64,000 nucleotides of DNA, from positions 1,929,353 to 1,993,352 of the forward strand of contig NW_020194620.1 of the NCBI RefSeq assembly GCF_002865645.1, read 5' to 3'. The notes beneath the pieces were generated by a model, which was not told the origin of the DNA, searched no databases, and saw only the letters and a program-made list of their open reading frames with translations. How positions within the stretch are numbered: position 1 is the first letter of the stretch; every line of letters starts with the position of its first letter. Source of the stretch: Hyaloscypha bicolor E (Eukaryota > Ascomycota > Leotiomycetes > Helotiales > Hyaloscyphaceae). A program made the translations under genes and the position numbers. This document shows, piece by piece, positions 10,777-21,984 of the stretch.

Positions 10777-11372
10777 GTTGAGGCATTGAAGCCGAGAGTA
10801 GGTTTCGTGACAAAAGCAAGTGGCAATAAAAGACTAGACATTTTTACCAAGTTGTCAAATTTGTAGAAGGAGTGAGAAGTAAGAAGTAGTCCACTGTTCT
10901 TCAAAACAATGCTATTGTAAAAGAGAACTTCTTTTAGTATAATTCCTGTGGATAAAGACAAATATTATGCACGTCTTCACTGACAAAGAAATCGGCAGTC
11001 CGAGAGCAACGCTAGATCTTTTTCTGATTGGTGAACATGAATCAAAACTATCAATGACAAATCATCAACTGGCACTGGTCCTTCGTCACGGCCTTGGGCT
11101 TCAAAGGACATATTGACTAGGAACGGGCGAGTAAACAGAGACCCCTGAGCCCCCTCTTTTTAACCGAGATGCTCACGTGATATCATGAGTCTTTGAAAGC
11201 GAGCACGGATCTGCCCCCTCATTCATTTCCAGCAACTCCCCTCCGAAGAAAATGAAAAGCCGTAGATATGATTAAATTTAGCAAGTGGCACTAGCATCTC
11301 TTGGTGGTCGATGCGTAGAGAGGAACTAAGTATCTATACCCTAGTCCTGAAAGGTCAGTTTGGGTACGGTGG

Positions 11373-11391
11373 TATATATAAGGTATATAAA
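11373..11391 (+). promoter_or_regulatory. TATA-rich element
   Basis: TATATATAAGGTATATAAA lies about 30-50 bases upstream of an A-rich leader (ACCAACACAAAA) directly before an ATG at 11423. The layout is that of a core promoter with its start region. Its gene appears to be dead or very small. Confidence 0.35.
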
Positions 11392-11422
11392 GGAGACAAG
11401 TAGCCTTTCAACCAACACAAAA

Positions 11423-11572
11423 ATGTCGAACATACTAGGCTACCTGTAGGGTGCTCTAGGCCTAGATAACCTCTTTTCGCACCCACAACATGTTTGGTTC
11501 TGGTCTTTCAATCTCCACCCATGTATTGAGATTCTGTGTCCAGCGCTTCGTAAAGACTTACTCTTTGCGTAA
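11423..11572 (+). pseudogene. Fifty-codon frame with a single in-frame TAG
   Basis: From an ATG in excellent context (CACAAAAATG) the frame reads MSNILGYL, then TAG at codon 9, then continues open to a TAA at 11570-11572. The remainder includes NLFSHPQHVWFWSFNLHPC. CAG-to-TAG is the change RIP or simple transition would cause, so this may be a recently disabled short gene. Alternatively the frame is chance. No homology is recognised. Confidence 0.3.
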
Positions 11573-12067
11573 CGTTGAAAGTAAATATTTGATAGTAAGT
11601 GTGACTTTAATAACAAACTTGTCTCTAACAACAAAGCATTAAATGTAAAGTAATGAAGGTCTGTGAATGACGCTTTGGCTGCTTTCACAACCGTGACTTT
11701 ATTCTCCTCCAATATCGGTTTTCCGCCCAGTCTTTCTTATTCTTTGCCGATGTCATGCAGGACAACCAACTTCAGTCTGTTATCTTTCTCTTCCTTGTCG
11801 TTGAGCTTCTTGGTAAAAGTGTTGCGCGTATTTAGGTACTCGAGGTAAAAGAGCGCACGTGACACACCCTTCCCTTCCCAGTTCCTCATTTCAAATACCA
11901 TAATACACCCGAGATTCAAGCATTGACATCCGTCGCCGCCATCTCCAAGAAGCGAAGTGCAAGAAGATTCTCTTCAGCCAGCATTGCTTTCCACGTTCCT
12001 TGTTCACACGAAATGGGGATCGGTTCAGGTAGTCCCACACCGGAACGTCGACATCATCACTTTCAAT

Positions 12068-12160
12068 TTCTGTCTTTGGACCTGAGCTGCTGCTGCTTTA
12101 TCCTGAGCCATGGGTGAGCATTCCTGAGCACGGCCTGAGCGCTCGCTAAGTAAGTCTGAG
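12068..12160 (+). repeat. CCTGAGC-rich dispersed repeat, copy near 12.1 kb
   Basis: The block has TCTGTCTTTGGACC, CTGCTGCTTTATCCTGAGC and GGGTGAGC, followed by spaced CCTGAGC units. The same order of words recurs at 15785-15870, and the later part at 801-890 and 16696-16785. A looser, longer relative lies at 23560-23760. Confidence 0.6.
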
Positions 12161-12692
12161 CATGCATGAAAGAGCCATTTTTAGTATCCGAAGGGGCCTC
12201 CTTTTGGCTTCCTTAAGGCCCATTAAGCGGGGTGGGGGCCTTGTTTAGGCTCCGCGGGTATGCCTACCACTAGCTAAAAGTTCGAATAGTAAAACGAAAG
12301 TAAATAAGTGTTTCTTTAGGGCCAATTCCAGGTCCTATTAATAAAAGTATATAAAACGAAACAACTAATTATAAAATTTATGATTTAACTATATTATTAA
12401 CATCGCATCTCTATTCACAAAAAAAGAAGGAAAAAAAGAAACCCTGGTTAAGGGGCCAATCACCTGAGAAAGAAATAGGGGTTGGTTTTCTCCACTTACT
12501 CGCCTTCGTATTGGATCGCTTCACTTCCTAAGCTTTAGCTTATGCAGCCTAGGCAGCCTAGGGTGGGGGTCGGGCGCACAGCAAGGCTCCCCAAAAGAAA
12601 GTTGCATGATCTGCCGTTCCGACTTTTCTTTCTCTTCTTCTGCTACCCATTTCCTCATACGAAGCCGATGATGTGGCCACTCTCTTTTATTC

Positions 12693-14913
12693 ATGATGAA
12701 TCCCCTAGACGCCGCGACCTCCCTAGTAGGACTCTTGGGCTCGGCTGGGAAAGTGGTGGTTCTCCTTTTAGCGGTGAAGAAGAGCATTAGTGAAGTGCCC
12801 CAGATGATGGATCAAATGATTTCCCAAGTCAGGGAACTTGAGATATGTCTTTCGGCGGTACAAGCTTTCCTTCTTGGAATAAACTCAGCTCCAAGAGGAC
12901 GCATTTCCATGATTCGAGTCGAACAGCTCGTTGCAATCCTGACCGAGGCTGTACTCACCTTTTCTGAGCTTGAGGCTTTGGTTACATCAATTGCTAAGGA
13001 TAAGGGGAAATTGCCAATAACGTCGCGTTTGATGTCTCTTTGGAAACAAGATATAGTGACCAGTATTTTGCTACGATTGGAGCGTCACAAATCCTCCTTG
13101 TCTCTAATGTTAAATATCGTACAGTGGTAAGCAATTAAAACATCTACTTTAGTTCTCGATTATTAATTAACCCCTATATTAGCAAATCAGAAATTGAAGC
13201 GGAACAATCTCGACAAAGACTCCAAAGTCTTGTCGAACAGCTTTTGAGAAGTAATTACGATATCTCTTTGCGATTACAGAGTATCGAAGAAACTTTGGAG
13301 ACCAGAAGTATCCTTACATCCTGCTTCAGAAACAATGATATGCCAGATATTCTAGAGGACAAACCACACGCTGAGCAAGCCTCTCTGTTAGAGCCTTATA
13401 TAGCAGCATTCACCCTTGATGGATCCGTTTTGGCAACGGACAGCTATACAGGAGATTCAACCGGATTTGAAGTTGACCTCGAAACATCAAGAGTATACAG
13501 AAGAACGGAACAGTTCAAGTCAGATATATCATTTACGAGCTCTGCTATGAGAAGCCACGCTTGGTCGATATTCTCTGGCTTGAGTCTATCTGAGGTGTCT
13601 GTAATATCAGCAATTGCTTTGCCCTTATATCTAAATGAGATATACAACAATGAATGGTATACACCTAACGAATTCGACTACGATGTCTCCCGCCAGTGCA
13701 GTCGAAGTCGAAGTCCTTGCCCTCGCTTGCCACTGTCAATGCAACCATTTGTGGAAGACGAGCTGGAATCTCTACCCAAGGAATTTTCTGCTTCACCTAT
13801 CCCATCATACGACCCTCCTGAACAGGGTATCATCGACCAGATCCCAACTATAGTCGAGGCCAGTATCTCTGCGGCTGAGCTTGCGAGGTTACATACACAA
13901 ATACACCCTGCGGAGAAGAGTAGGAACCCGGGGAAACCAAGGTCTGTATCCAAACCAGAGCTTAAGAAAGCTCGACAGCAGAGCAGCCCTCCTTGGCCTC
14001 CCAGTTTCGTAGGATGTCTTCCCGAGGCTCACTCCCAAGGCGCTACTCTGGCCCAGGGAAAGGAAATGTCCGCGACGCCTGTTATGCAGGCATCATTACA
14101 GGTATGCGGACTCGGAGCTAGAACTGCCAGTCCTCCAAATACTCGAATATACACTGATCGGTCCCAGGGCGCTTCTGCAGCCGGTAAGATGGCGCTGTAT
14201 AGATTAGTTATGCTGGGAGATGGAGGTGTTGGAAAGACAGAGCTTAGCACTGCGGTTGGTTTCGGTGCGCTAAGTCTTGACATAACTGCTGACACACTAT
14301 CCAGTTGACCCTTAGCATCCCCACTCAATCATGGGACCCGACAATCGGGGACTCATACAGAAAGCAAGTTGTTATCGATGGTCAAACCTGCTTGCTAGAA
14401 GTTATGGACACAGCGGGCTATGAAGAATATACCGCCCTCCAAGATCAATGGATCAGGGATGGTGAAGGTTTTATCTTAGTTTATAGCATCTCGAGTCTAT
14501 CTTCATTCGCACGCACTCAGCGGTTTCACAACCAGATTATCAGGGTAAAAGAATCCTCAGCGTCTTCAGCTTCGTATCCTGGCACACCCATATCATCTCT
14601 TGCCGAGGGCCTTCCGATAACGCTAGTGGGAAACAACAGCGACCGTATCACCGAACGTGAAGTATCGACACAAGAAGGACATGCACTGGCGAGGGAACTT
14701 GGGTGTGAATTTGTGGAGGCTTCGCCAAAGAACGGCACTAATGTTGAAAAGGCATTTTACGATATTGTGAGGCAAATACGCCGACAACGGATGCTGAATA
14801 CAGTACTTAAGCAATACCAGGAACAGCGTTTCAAGGGGAAGCTTCCTAGGCGAACAATTTCGCTATTGGATATTGTAAGGAGGGGAAAGCCTGCGAAGCC
14901 ACCTCCTCAGTGA
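12693..14913 (+). CDS. STAND-type N-terminal domain fused to RAS-2-like GTPase
   Basis: Exons 12693-13126, 13183-14254 and 14305-14913 give 704 residues; the start could also be the next Met codon. Residues 1-170 (MNPLDAATSLVGLLGSAGKV..) match the helical N-terminal domain found on many fungal STAND and ankyrin proteins. A serine-rich middle follows. From about 480 the protein is a Ras GTPase closest to fungal RAS-2: G1 GDGGVGKTEL, switch I DPTIGDSYRKQ, G3 DTAGYEEY, then STQEGHALARELGCEFVEAS. Intron 2 falls inside the G1 helix with a weak donor (GTTGGT), but its branch site is perfect (TGCTGAC). Removing it restores the exact Ras spacing. Key positions are changed: Gln61 is Tyr, NKxD is NNSD, the G5 SAK is SPK, and switch I Glu37 is Gly. 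The C-terminus ends PPPQ with no CAAX box. Slow or absent hydrolysis and no prenyl anchor are expected. Role is unknown; an NLR follows on the same strand. Confidence 0.85.
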
Positions 14914-14923
14914 CCGTACTGCG

Positions 14924-15037
14924 AACAGTACTTGAATGATTCGGCAGCCGTTCCTTCTACCCGCGGAAGATCCCCGAAATTACCACCCTAAAAACCGTAT
15001 TACCAACAGTACTTGAATGGTTTGGCAGTCGCTCCTC
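14924..15037 (+). repeat. Pair of 33-bp direct repeats, 81 bp apart
   Basis: AACAGTACTTGAATG..TTSGGCAG..C..TCCT occurs at 14924-14956 and again at 15005-15037, just after the stop codon of the Ras fusion gene. This is a local duplication of the gene's 3' flank. Confidence 0.7.
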
Positions 15038-15229
15038 AACAGGACCGGCGGACAAGGCAGTTAGACTCTGAAACTCGGGCACGAGAGCGGCGCGCGGCAC
15101 GCCCAAGGGCCACGCAGACGAGATTACGGCCAGGACATTGGTTTCGCAAGAGGCTCTATCCAAGATGGACAACTCATGGATGGACAACCTTGATACCTTT
15201 CTCTGAGACCCGAGTCAAGCTCCTTCTCT

Positions 15230-15625
15230 TGGAGAGCAGTCAATGCAACCCTTTATCCATGAGCCTGAAAGAGGCTTTTTTTTATTACCGCTGCATCTCT
15301 TCCAAACCAACGTCAAGGATTCCCTGGTTTGAATAGGCCGGTACCTACTATTTCATCTTCTCTAAGAGTTCCCCAAGCTCGCACGGACTCTCCATCACCG
15401 TCTCAAGGCGGCCTCACGTCATTTTGCAACAGTGCTTTGAGCCTACCAGCTGAAAATGACTGGTCCTAAGACAGAATGTGCTCCCCTCAGACCCAGGATA
15501 ATTATTCTCTCCCTATGTCTCGATTCAGTCAAGGACACCTATATCTCTGGTTCGAGCAATTTCAACAACCCATCTGTTCAACTCAGTCAAATCCAAGGCT
15601 TCTTAGACATGCCCCCGGAAGAAGT
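15230..15625 (+). pseudogene. Decayed coding fragment rich in Gln, Pro and Ser
   Basis: Across 15240-15625 the plus strand reads as protein-like sequence that shifts frame at a T-tract (15277-15285). One segment reads ASLPNQRQGFPGLNRPVPT followed by SSSLRVPQARTDSPSPSQGG; after a stop the next segment reads NYSLPMSRFSQGHLYLWFEQ. The composition is typical of a disordered protein, and the shifts and stops suggest a dead gene. I cannot name the parent. Confidence 0.35.
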
Positions 15626-15784
15626 TCCTTATAACGGCAACGAAAGGTTATAATGAGATGGCAATGACAGCCTACGCCACGGAGATCGAGAACCGTATGA
15701 GAACTAGGCGAACGTGGCCAGCTACCCTCCGTACTACCCACTTGTGGTTGGTCGCCAAATATCATTTGCGATGGGGTGCTAGTT

Positions 15785-15870
15785 TCCGTCTTTGGACCGG
15801 TTTCTGCTGCTTTAGCCTGAGCTGTGGGTGAGCAGACGTGAACCGTGCCTGAACCGTGCCTGGCAGCCTG
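15785..15870 (+). repeat. CCTGAGC-type dispersed repeat, copy near 15.8 kb
   Basis: It contains CCGTCTTTGGACCGG, CTGCTGCTTTAGCCTGAGC and GTGGGTGAGC, followed by two GAACCGTGCCT units. It matches the copy near 12.1 kb in word order and orientation. Confidence 0.6.
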
Positions 15871-17327
15871 GGGTTCTTATGGTGCCTAGCACTTGTTTCA
15901 AGCACGTCTCACCTGTTGACCCTATATTTGGGCTGAATGACCTCATAGTTTATTCTGTATAGTTGACAATATACTTGATTGGCCCTAGTTGAGTCCTCCA
16001 TACGACCCTGAGATCCTCTTGCCTGTATTGATAATACGGCCCATCCAATTGGCTGGAGTCGTGAATCCATACTGAGCAATGGCGGTGCTGATCATGTGAG
16101 ACAATAGGCTAGGAAGAGGAAACATGCCAGTGGGGGAACACTATTGCCACTGCCCGTCTCACTGCTGAAGGTGGAGGATTATACTTCATTCCCGAGGAGG
16201 AGAGCCATCTCTCCAATGCAGATGATCACAAGCAGCCATTCGTTGCCTATCCCTGGCAAGGAAGAAAGCCGTTTAGCACATCCAAACGTTGTAATGACAG
16301 TTGATTGGTAAGTGAATGAATGACTTGAGCGACTTGAGCCGTCTCTGAGATGAATACACTTCATGCATGGCGCAAGAAAAAGTATGATCGTCAAAAGCGT
16401 TGTACGCGGACATCACTGCTTAGGGGGTTTGAGTTGGCTTGTGAAGAGAAGGAATGCTGCTCTTCGGGTGTTCTTTGCGGGGTTGAGTAATGGGTCGGAA
16501 GTTTTCTGGAGCACCTGGTCTGGGCGACGCTTGAAGGTGAGAAAGTGGAGGGAGGAGGGAGACAGTGTGACAGCAGAGAGATACTTGAAAGCGAGGAAAA
16601 TTTCGACAGCCGTTATGCAAACCTATCAGTATACGGTACAGAGGCGAAGACGAACACGGAAAGAAACAATGAGGGTGCGATTTCGACGCTCGATACCCCT
16701 AGACTCAGGATTAATTTTCCCTTTCGCTCGTTCCGTTTTAGTCTGCGGACGTGAGCAACTGCTGCTTTAACCTGAGCTAAGGGTGAGTATACCTGAGCCG
16801 AGGGTGAGCAAGCCTGAGCAGAGCCTGAGCAGAGCCTGAGCAGAGCCTAAGGATCCTAAGTACTATAATAGAGCCTATTTTGGCCTCTTATATACTTCGG
16901 CTATAGTTTCCTTATCGGATTTTATGCTCATATTCAGGAATTTTACTACATCGAGCACGCTACGTGCGGATTAGTCGATACTCAACCTCAGCTGCGTCCT
17001 CTGAAGTTGGCAGAAGACGGAGCAGAAGAACTCCATTGGAGCCAATGATACATGGTACGAGCTCAAATTTATGCACGTGTGGTCTGATGACAGCTTTCTC
17101 TGTCCCTCTCATTGCACGAGCGCTCATGCACGCTGCATGTCGAGCTGCATGTCGAGCTGCACGGTGCTGATAATGTGCGCCACGAATAATTAGAACTTGC
17201 GAATTCAGCCTTGCCAACTTCTTCATGTTATTTGAACAATGGCCAGAAGAAGCACTTGAAATCTCTTCGCGAGCTATCCGGATTAATATTTCGAACTCTT
17301 AGCGGCTTCAGCGACTGTTCCACCACC
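15871..17327. other. Intergenic stretch upstream of the NLR
   Basis: No supported gene lies here. The 90-bp repeat at 16696-16785 and its CCTGAGC tail to 16852 occupy the middle. At 17129-17165 GCTGCATGTCGA is directly repeated. The frame of 17328 is open back to an ATG at 17211, so the NLR start could be earlier. Confidence 0.4.
16696..16852 (+). repeat. Dispersed 90-bp repeat, copy 2, with a 12-bp tandem tail
   Basis: Positions 16696-16785 match 801-890. They are followed by CCTGAGCCGAGGGTGAGC and then three copies of a 12-bp unit (CCTGAGCAGAG plus one base). This copy therefore preserves more of the tail than the one at 801. Confidence 0.75.
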
Positions 17328-20300
17328 ATGGGCAAAGTCTCACCGCCTAGAAAGGCAGTTCCGCCATCAAAAGACTCCAAGGGTCTCCAAGTAGGAGTCA
17401 AAGTGCGAAAAATCATCGAGAAATTGTCTGTATTGAAGATTATTCGACCTGGGAAGCCAAAACCAACTGATGAGGGAACTGCTCTTCCTGGTGCTGAGTT
17501 GTCCGCGCACGATGTCTCTGAGGACGGTAGTGACTTTACCACTCGGCACGTGACAGAAATTCCTGTCAGGAAACTTCCAGCGGATGACGAGGACATCGTT
17601 GCAGATCCTCATTCTGTGGCTACCGCCGAGCAAGAAATTCCAGCTCAAGGTTCTACCTATATTGATCGAGCCAATGCTACTTCCCCTCGAATCGTTGAGC
17701 TAGAAATTGCCAATCATGATCTAGACAGTGGAAAAAGTTCCAACTTAAGCGATGTCCCTGGAAATCTTCGCACAAACACGACAGCAAACCGGGCATCAAC
17801 TTCAGATATATCGAATATCTATCCAAAGGAGGCTGAGAGTTCTGATCCAGGCCCGATTTCGTTACACTCCATCTCAGACAGAAAGGCTGCTTCGTCTTTT
17901 CCCAGTGAAGAAGAAACGCGAAGTCTTTGGGGAAAAGCGTGCGAAAATGTGGAGGCTCGAAAAGAACAATCTAAATATGTGAGTAAGAGATTTGACAAGC
18001 ATATCTCAATTGAATAAAGCACGCGCTGTGTAGCCGTCAACATGAAGGATGATTTGCTTCAACCAAGATCAGAATGAATGCTGCCTTAATGCTTACTGAC
18101 AATTTTCAGCTTCACTGCCTTCAAAAATCTGCTCAAAATCCTAATGGAAGTGGCGTGACCTCTGATTTGGCACAGATCCTGAGTGAGAGGCAGAAGAAAT
18201 CTCAAGCCGAAAACGAAGTTTCCGAATCCTCAGCGAATAGTGCAATATCTCGGGCATTAAGAAGCATGAGTATAGCCAAGGTTCGGTCAGTCAGATTCTT
18301 GATGTCAACCAAAGACTTGGCTATGGGTCTTGCGCGGCTGGATCCTCATGGAATTGCCCCTATCGTGCTTGGCGGGGTTTACACCGTTGTTTCGGTGTTT
18401 GATAACAACACTGAAGAATGCCAAGCCGCGCTTACGATCACATTAGAACTTGCCGGAATTGTGGCAGTGTGGACCGGGGTCGAGAATCATCAGATCTCGA
18501 AAAACTCGGATCAAAGATTAAATAAGCTCTATGCAAAACTCAGTGATCAGATTGTGGGCCTCTATGAGGATATTATAGTGCTATTTGGCACCATTCTGAC
18601 CTGGTTGGACAGAAATCAAGTTCGTAAGTATCTTAGGAGTCTCTCTCCGAATCATTACTGACTTCAACTCGGTAGGTAAGATTATAGGGGGAGTCGTTCC
18701 TGCTCAGACCGAGTGGAAGAACTCCCACGCGAAGATCAAGTCTCTCGAAACAAATTGTAACAATGTCCGAAGCGAGATTACTATGAAGAAAGAATCTCAC
18801 GACAAGTCAAGCGAAATATTGAGATGGATATCTGAGTATGATATTCGAGGTTCGTATCAGAACATACTCGAAAAAACTGGAGTACTTGAGAAATACAGCG
18901 ACCACGGTCAGTGGCTCATCGACCATAAGGACTTTCAAGAGTGGTCAAGCTCCGGGGCGAGCTCTGTCCTCTGGCTAAGAGGAATCATGGGTACCGGAAA
19001 GACAACTTTAGTGGCGCGTGCTGTGCAACAATTGAAAAGATCTGCAACGGTCGAAATCTTTGGTAGCCGCTTGGCAATTTTCTTCTTCCGAAAGACCGCC
19101 GGGGCTTCAATAACATCTGTCACGGTCGAAACTTGCCTTAGTTCCATACTTCGCCAGTTATCCTGGGATAAGACAATTGAAGAGCTCGATCCATCAATTA
19201 AAAGCGAATATTACAAGTTCAAGGCTGAAGACAGCAATGATACTTGTTTGACTATCGGAGAATGTCGACAACTGCTATCCCGATTGATTGGTCTCCGCGA
19301 AACATATATCATGATTGACGCAATAGATGAATGTGAGGATCCTTATGGACTGTTGAAGGAACTGCAGAAATTATTAGATCTGATCCAGGACGCAAAGGCC
19401 GTTTCGAAGCCCTTGCATGTCATGCTAGCGAGCAGAGATGACCTCACGATCGACGATTTCTTCAAAGGATGCCGGAAAATTGCAACAAATCCAGAGGATG
19501 CGAAACAAGATCAAGAAGAATATATCAACCGTGAGATCGATAGCATTTGTCGAACCTTAAGAGCCTCTAAATTCGCCACTTCTCCAAATGGGCATTCTGA
19601 ACGGCTTAAAGAATTGTTGAAGGAAAAGGGCGGTGGTTCTTTTAGATGGATTGAGATCCAGCTTGAATTCTTCGGGAAAACATCCTTCAAAACATCGGAC
19701 GAGATCACAGTCCACTTGAATAATCTTCAAAGCCATACCAAGCACCAAACACTTTACGACGAATACGAAAGGCTTTTCTGGCTTCTTCAGCGTTCGGGTC
19801 CAAATCTTGAGCGTGCACTCAAGATGTTTCGACTAATGGCTTGCTCGAATATAGAGATGACTGCTAGCGATTTAGCGGAAGCCATCAACACAAGCGAGCC
19901 ATTAGTCGAGGAACTCAGCCCCGACAACATTCGAAGAATATTGGTTGGTTTCGTCACCGAGCCGTCAAGATCGGGGAGTCGTGAATATTGTGGCAAAGCT
20001 TTGGACGGACTTGTTTTCCAATGGGCTCATGCGTCCGTCCTCGAGTTCTTGATGGAAAGAGCCTCTAGCATCAATTTTACAGTGCTGGCTCAACATTCAG
20101 AAGCGGCGTCACTCTGTTTTTCGCGAATCAAAGCTTGCGACGATCATCCAGTAGTCCCTCCACCCCAAGAGATGTCAATATTCCTCAAGTACAGTCTTTT
20201 AGAATGGCCAGAGCACTGCAAACAGGCTTTTAAAGAAGATCCAAATTGCTCACTCGTGGAAAAGACAAAGAAATTCATCTTGGCAGACTCGTACAGAATA

Positions 20301-21305
20301 TGGAATCGGCTTGCCCCATCTCTAATCACTTGGGGGAACCACTATCATTTTAGCGGCCTATGCTGCGATCGTCCATCCGCGATGCCGGGATTCGTCATTG
20401 TCGATTTTGAATTGTCAGAACTACTCAGGCTCGCCGACATTCAAGCCCTCATTGATCTTCAACAGTGCAATCTTACGGGACGAACTCTCCTCCAATTCTG
20501 GATAGGACGTACTGTACGTGCACCCAAAATGATCGACCAACTTGTTGACCTCTTTCCCGCCCAGATTAAAGGGACGAACGGAGGTCGTGAACTTTTCGAA
20601 GCTATTTACATGGGCTCTGCCCGAGTGGTCGCCAAACTGCTTGAAAACGGCGAAAAACTTCTCCAGGGGCAACGATCTACTCTGGGCGTTGCCGTTGTGC
20701 GCATGTTATTCGTGCGACGCCTTGAAAAGAATACGGAGACTAGAAAAAATCGTCTGGAAATCATACGAATTCTTCTTGCAAAAAGATTCACCATATTTGA
20801 TCTTCATCTTGATTTTGAAGAAGGCGATAAGTTTCTCAGGCCGGTCATGTCGATGGCTGTCCGTTCCAATTATGATAATTTGATCAATATCTTCATAGAG
20901 ACCATAGTCGATTTTGATAAGCGAGGACTCACCGGTAGCGTTCAAAGACTACTAAGAACGAGAGACATCTTTGGGCAAACTCCCATTGAAGCAGCTCAGA
21001 GCCCTTTGAAAGAACGATTGTCTCAAATACTGGGAGATACAACTCACAGAGATGGAAGAATATTGTTTGAGTTCGATGAAACAGAGGTAATGAAAGAAAT
21101 GAAGTGCGATGTAGAGCAGTGGACGAATTTCAAAAAAAATCTGGCACACGGTGGGTTGGCAGAAGTGTGTTCGAAGAATTCCCGTGGCCAACATTGGCAC
21201 TACGACGAGGGCAAACGATACGAAGAATGGCTTCTGTCAAGATACAAGGAAGTAGACCAGGAATATCGGGAACTCAATCGACAGCTTCTGAAGGAGATTA
21301 CATAA
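17328..21305 (+). CDS. NACHT-type NLR (STAND ATPase) with degenerate ankyrin-like C-terminus
   Basis: Exons 17328-17978, 18110-18623 and 18676-21305 give 1264 residues. Residues 1-220 are disordered. About 260-400 is a helical region (APIVLGGVYTVVSVFD, then LELAGIVAVWTGVE) of the kind that precedes NACHT in many fungal NLRs. The NACHT has Walker A GIMGTGKTTL near 491, Walker B TYIMIDAIDECED near 601 and the MLASRDD sensor near 641. The last 250 residues hold weak ankyrin-like helix pairs (ELFEAIYMGSARVVAKLLEN; MSMAVRSNYDNLINIF; FGQTPIEAAQ). Intron 1 has a textbook TTACTGAC branch and TTTTCAG acceptor; intron 2 has GTAAGT. The catalytic motifs are intact, so it is probably functional. Such proteins detect non-self or damage and trigger incompatibility-type responses. 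It lies 2.4 kb downstream of the Ras fusion gene on the same strand. Confidence 0.88.
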
Positions 21306-21984
21306 GACTAAATGGAGTAAAACATGATCCTATAAACATAACCCGCGCAAGAACTCTGCGCTTCTGAATAAGACCACGATTGCTACAAGTTAGAACATTC
21401 AGTCAAACCGACAAGCTAATACAGCCAAGCTTCCCACCATCACTTATGTTTGCCACTGGCGTGTACACAATACCCCCATTCCCGACCTCAGCAAAAACCA
21501 TCTTTTTTAAAATGTCCGTGGCGGATCATTCCCCGATTTAACGCCCAAGTATGTCCTTGCCCCTACATAGAATTTTGGTTTATCATCTCTTGAGCTGCAG
21601 CTTGGATCTGTAGTTGCCTCTGATGTTGTTGAATGCTGGCCAGATGATCTTGTCTCTCACTCATTTGCTACAGCTTCAATTGGATCTAATATTTATATTG
21701 TGCCTGTGATTGTTTTTTAGCCAGTGTTTCGGGGGCTTAATTCCGTATTCCGTACTTTGTTTGGAGACTTCTGGAAGATTTCCTTCTCGAATCTGATCAC
21801 AATTTCGGTCATTCGTGGAATTGTTGGAGGCATAGAACTGTATTGACTAGCCAAACGAAGTCTTTCAAATCTAAAATGATTACGTCAATCAACCACAGAA
21901 CACACAACATGGATCACCCTATGAAGCGAGAACTTACACATTATATATATTACCCCCGCGTTCATTGGGCAGAACCATCGCTTG
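21306..21984. other. Intergenic stretch between NLR and Gln-rich pseudogene
   Basis: The 3' flanks of two convergent genes meet here. A 34-codon Gln-rich minus-strand frame around 21565-21665 (SIQQHQRQLQIQAAAQE) may be a downstream remnant of the pseudogene at 21985. Nothing else is supported. Confidence 0.4.

Larger units (their letters stand above)
10777..12692. other. Intergenic region with a relic ORF and repeat sequence
   Basis: The region holds the 5' flank of the gene at 8452, a TATA-rich stretch at 11373-11391 followed by a 50-codon frame with one stop, and a CCTGAGC-type repeat at 12068-12160. From 12180 to 12480 it is AT-rich. The segment around 12239-12280 (CTTGTTTAGGCTCC..GGGTAT) resembles 23449-23490. 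No other gene is supported. Confidence 0.45.

Noticed and set aside
14190..14913. A separate Ras gene starting at the Met near 14190
   Set aside because: The preceding exon is open and in frame, and its wording matches a fungal N-terminal family that occurs with Ras; no promoter-like gap exists. Separate translation cannot be fully excluded.
17129..17165. GCTGCATGTCGA repeat as a hairpin or regulatory site
   Set aside because: It is a short direct repeat of two units with no dyad of useful length and no known factor.
18074..18109. ATG at 18074 as start of a separate gene
   Set aside because: It lies in the intron; a branch site and TTTTCAG acceptor just downstream join the frame to the first NLR exon.
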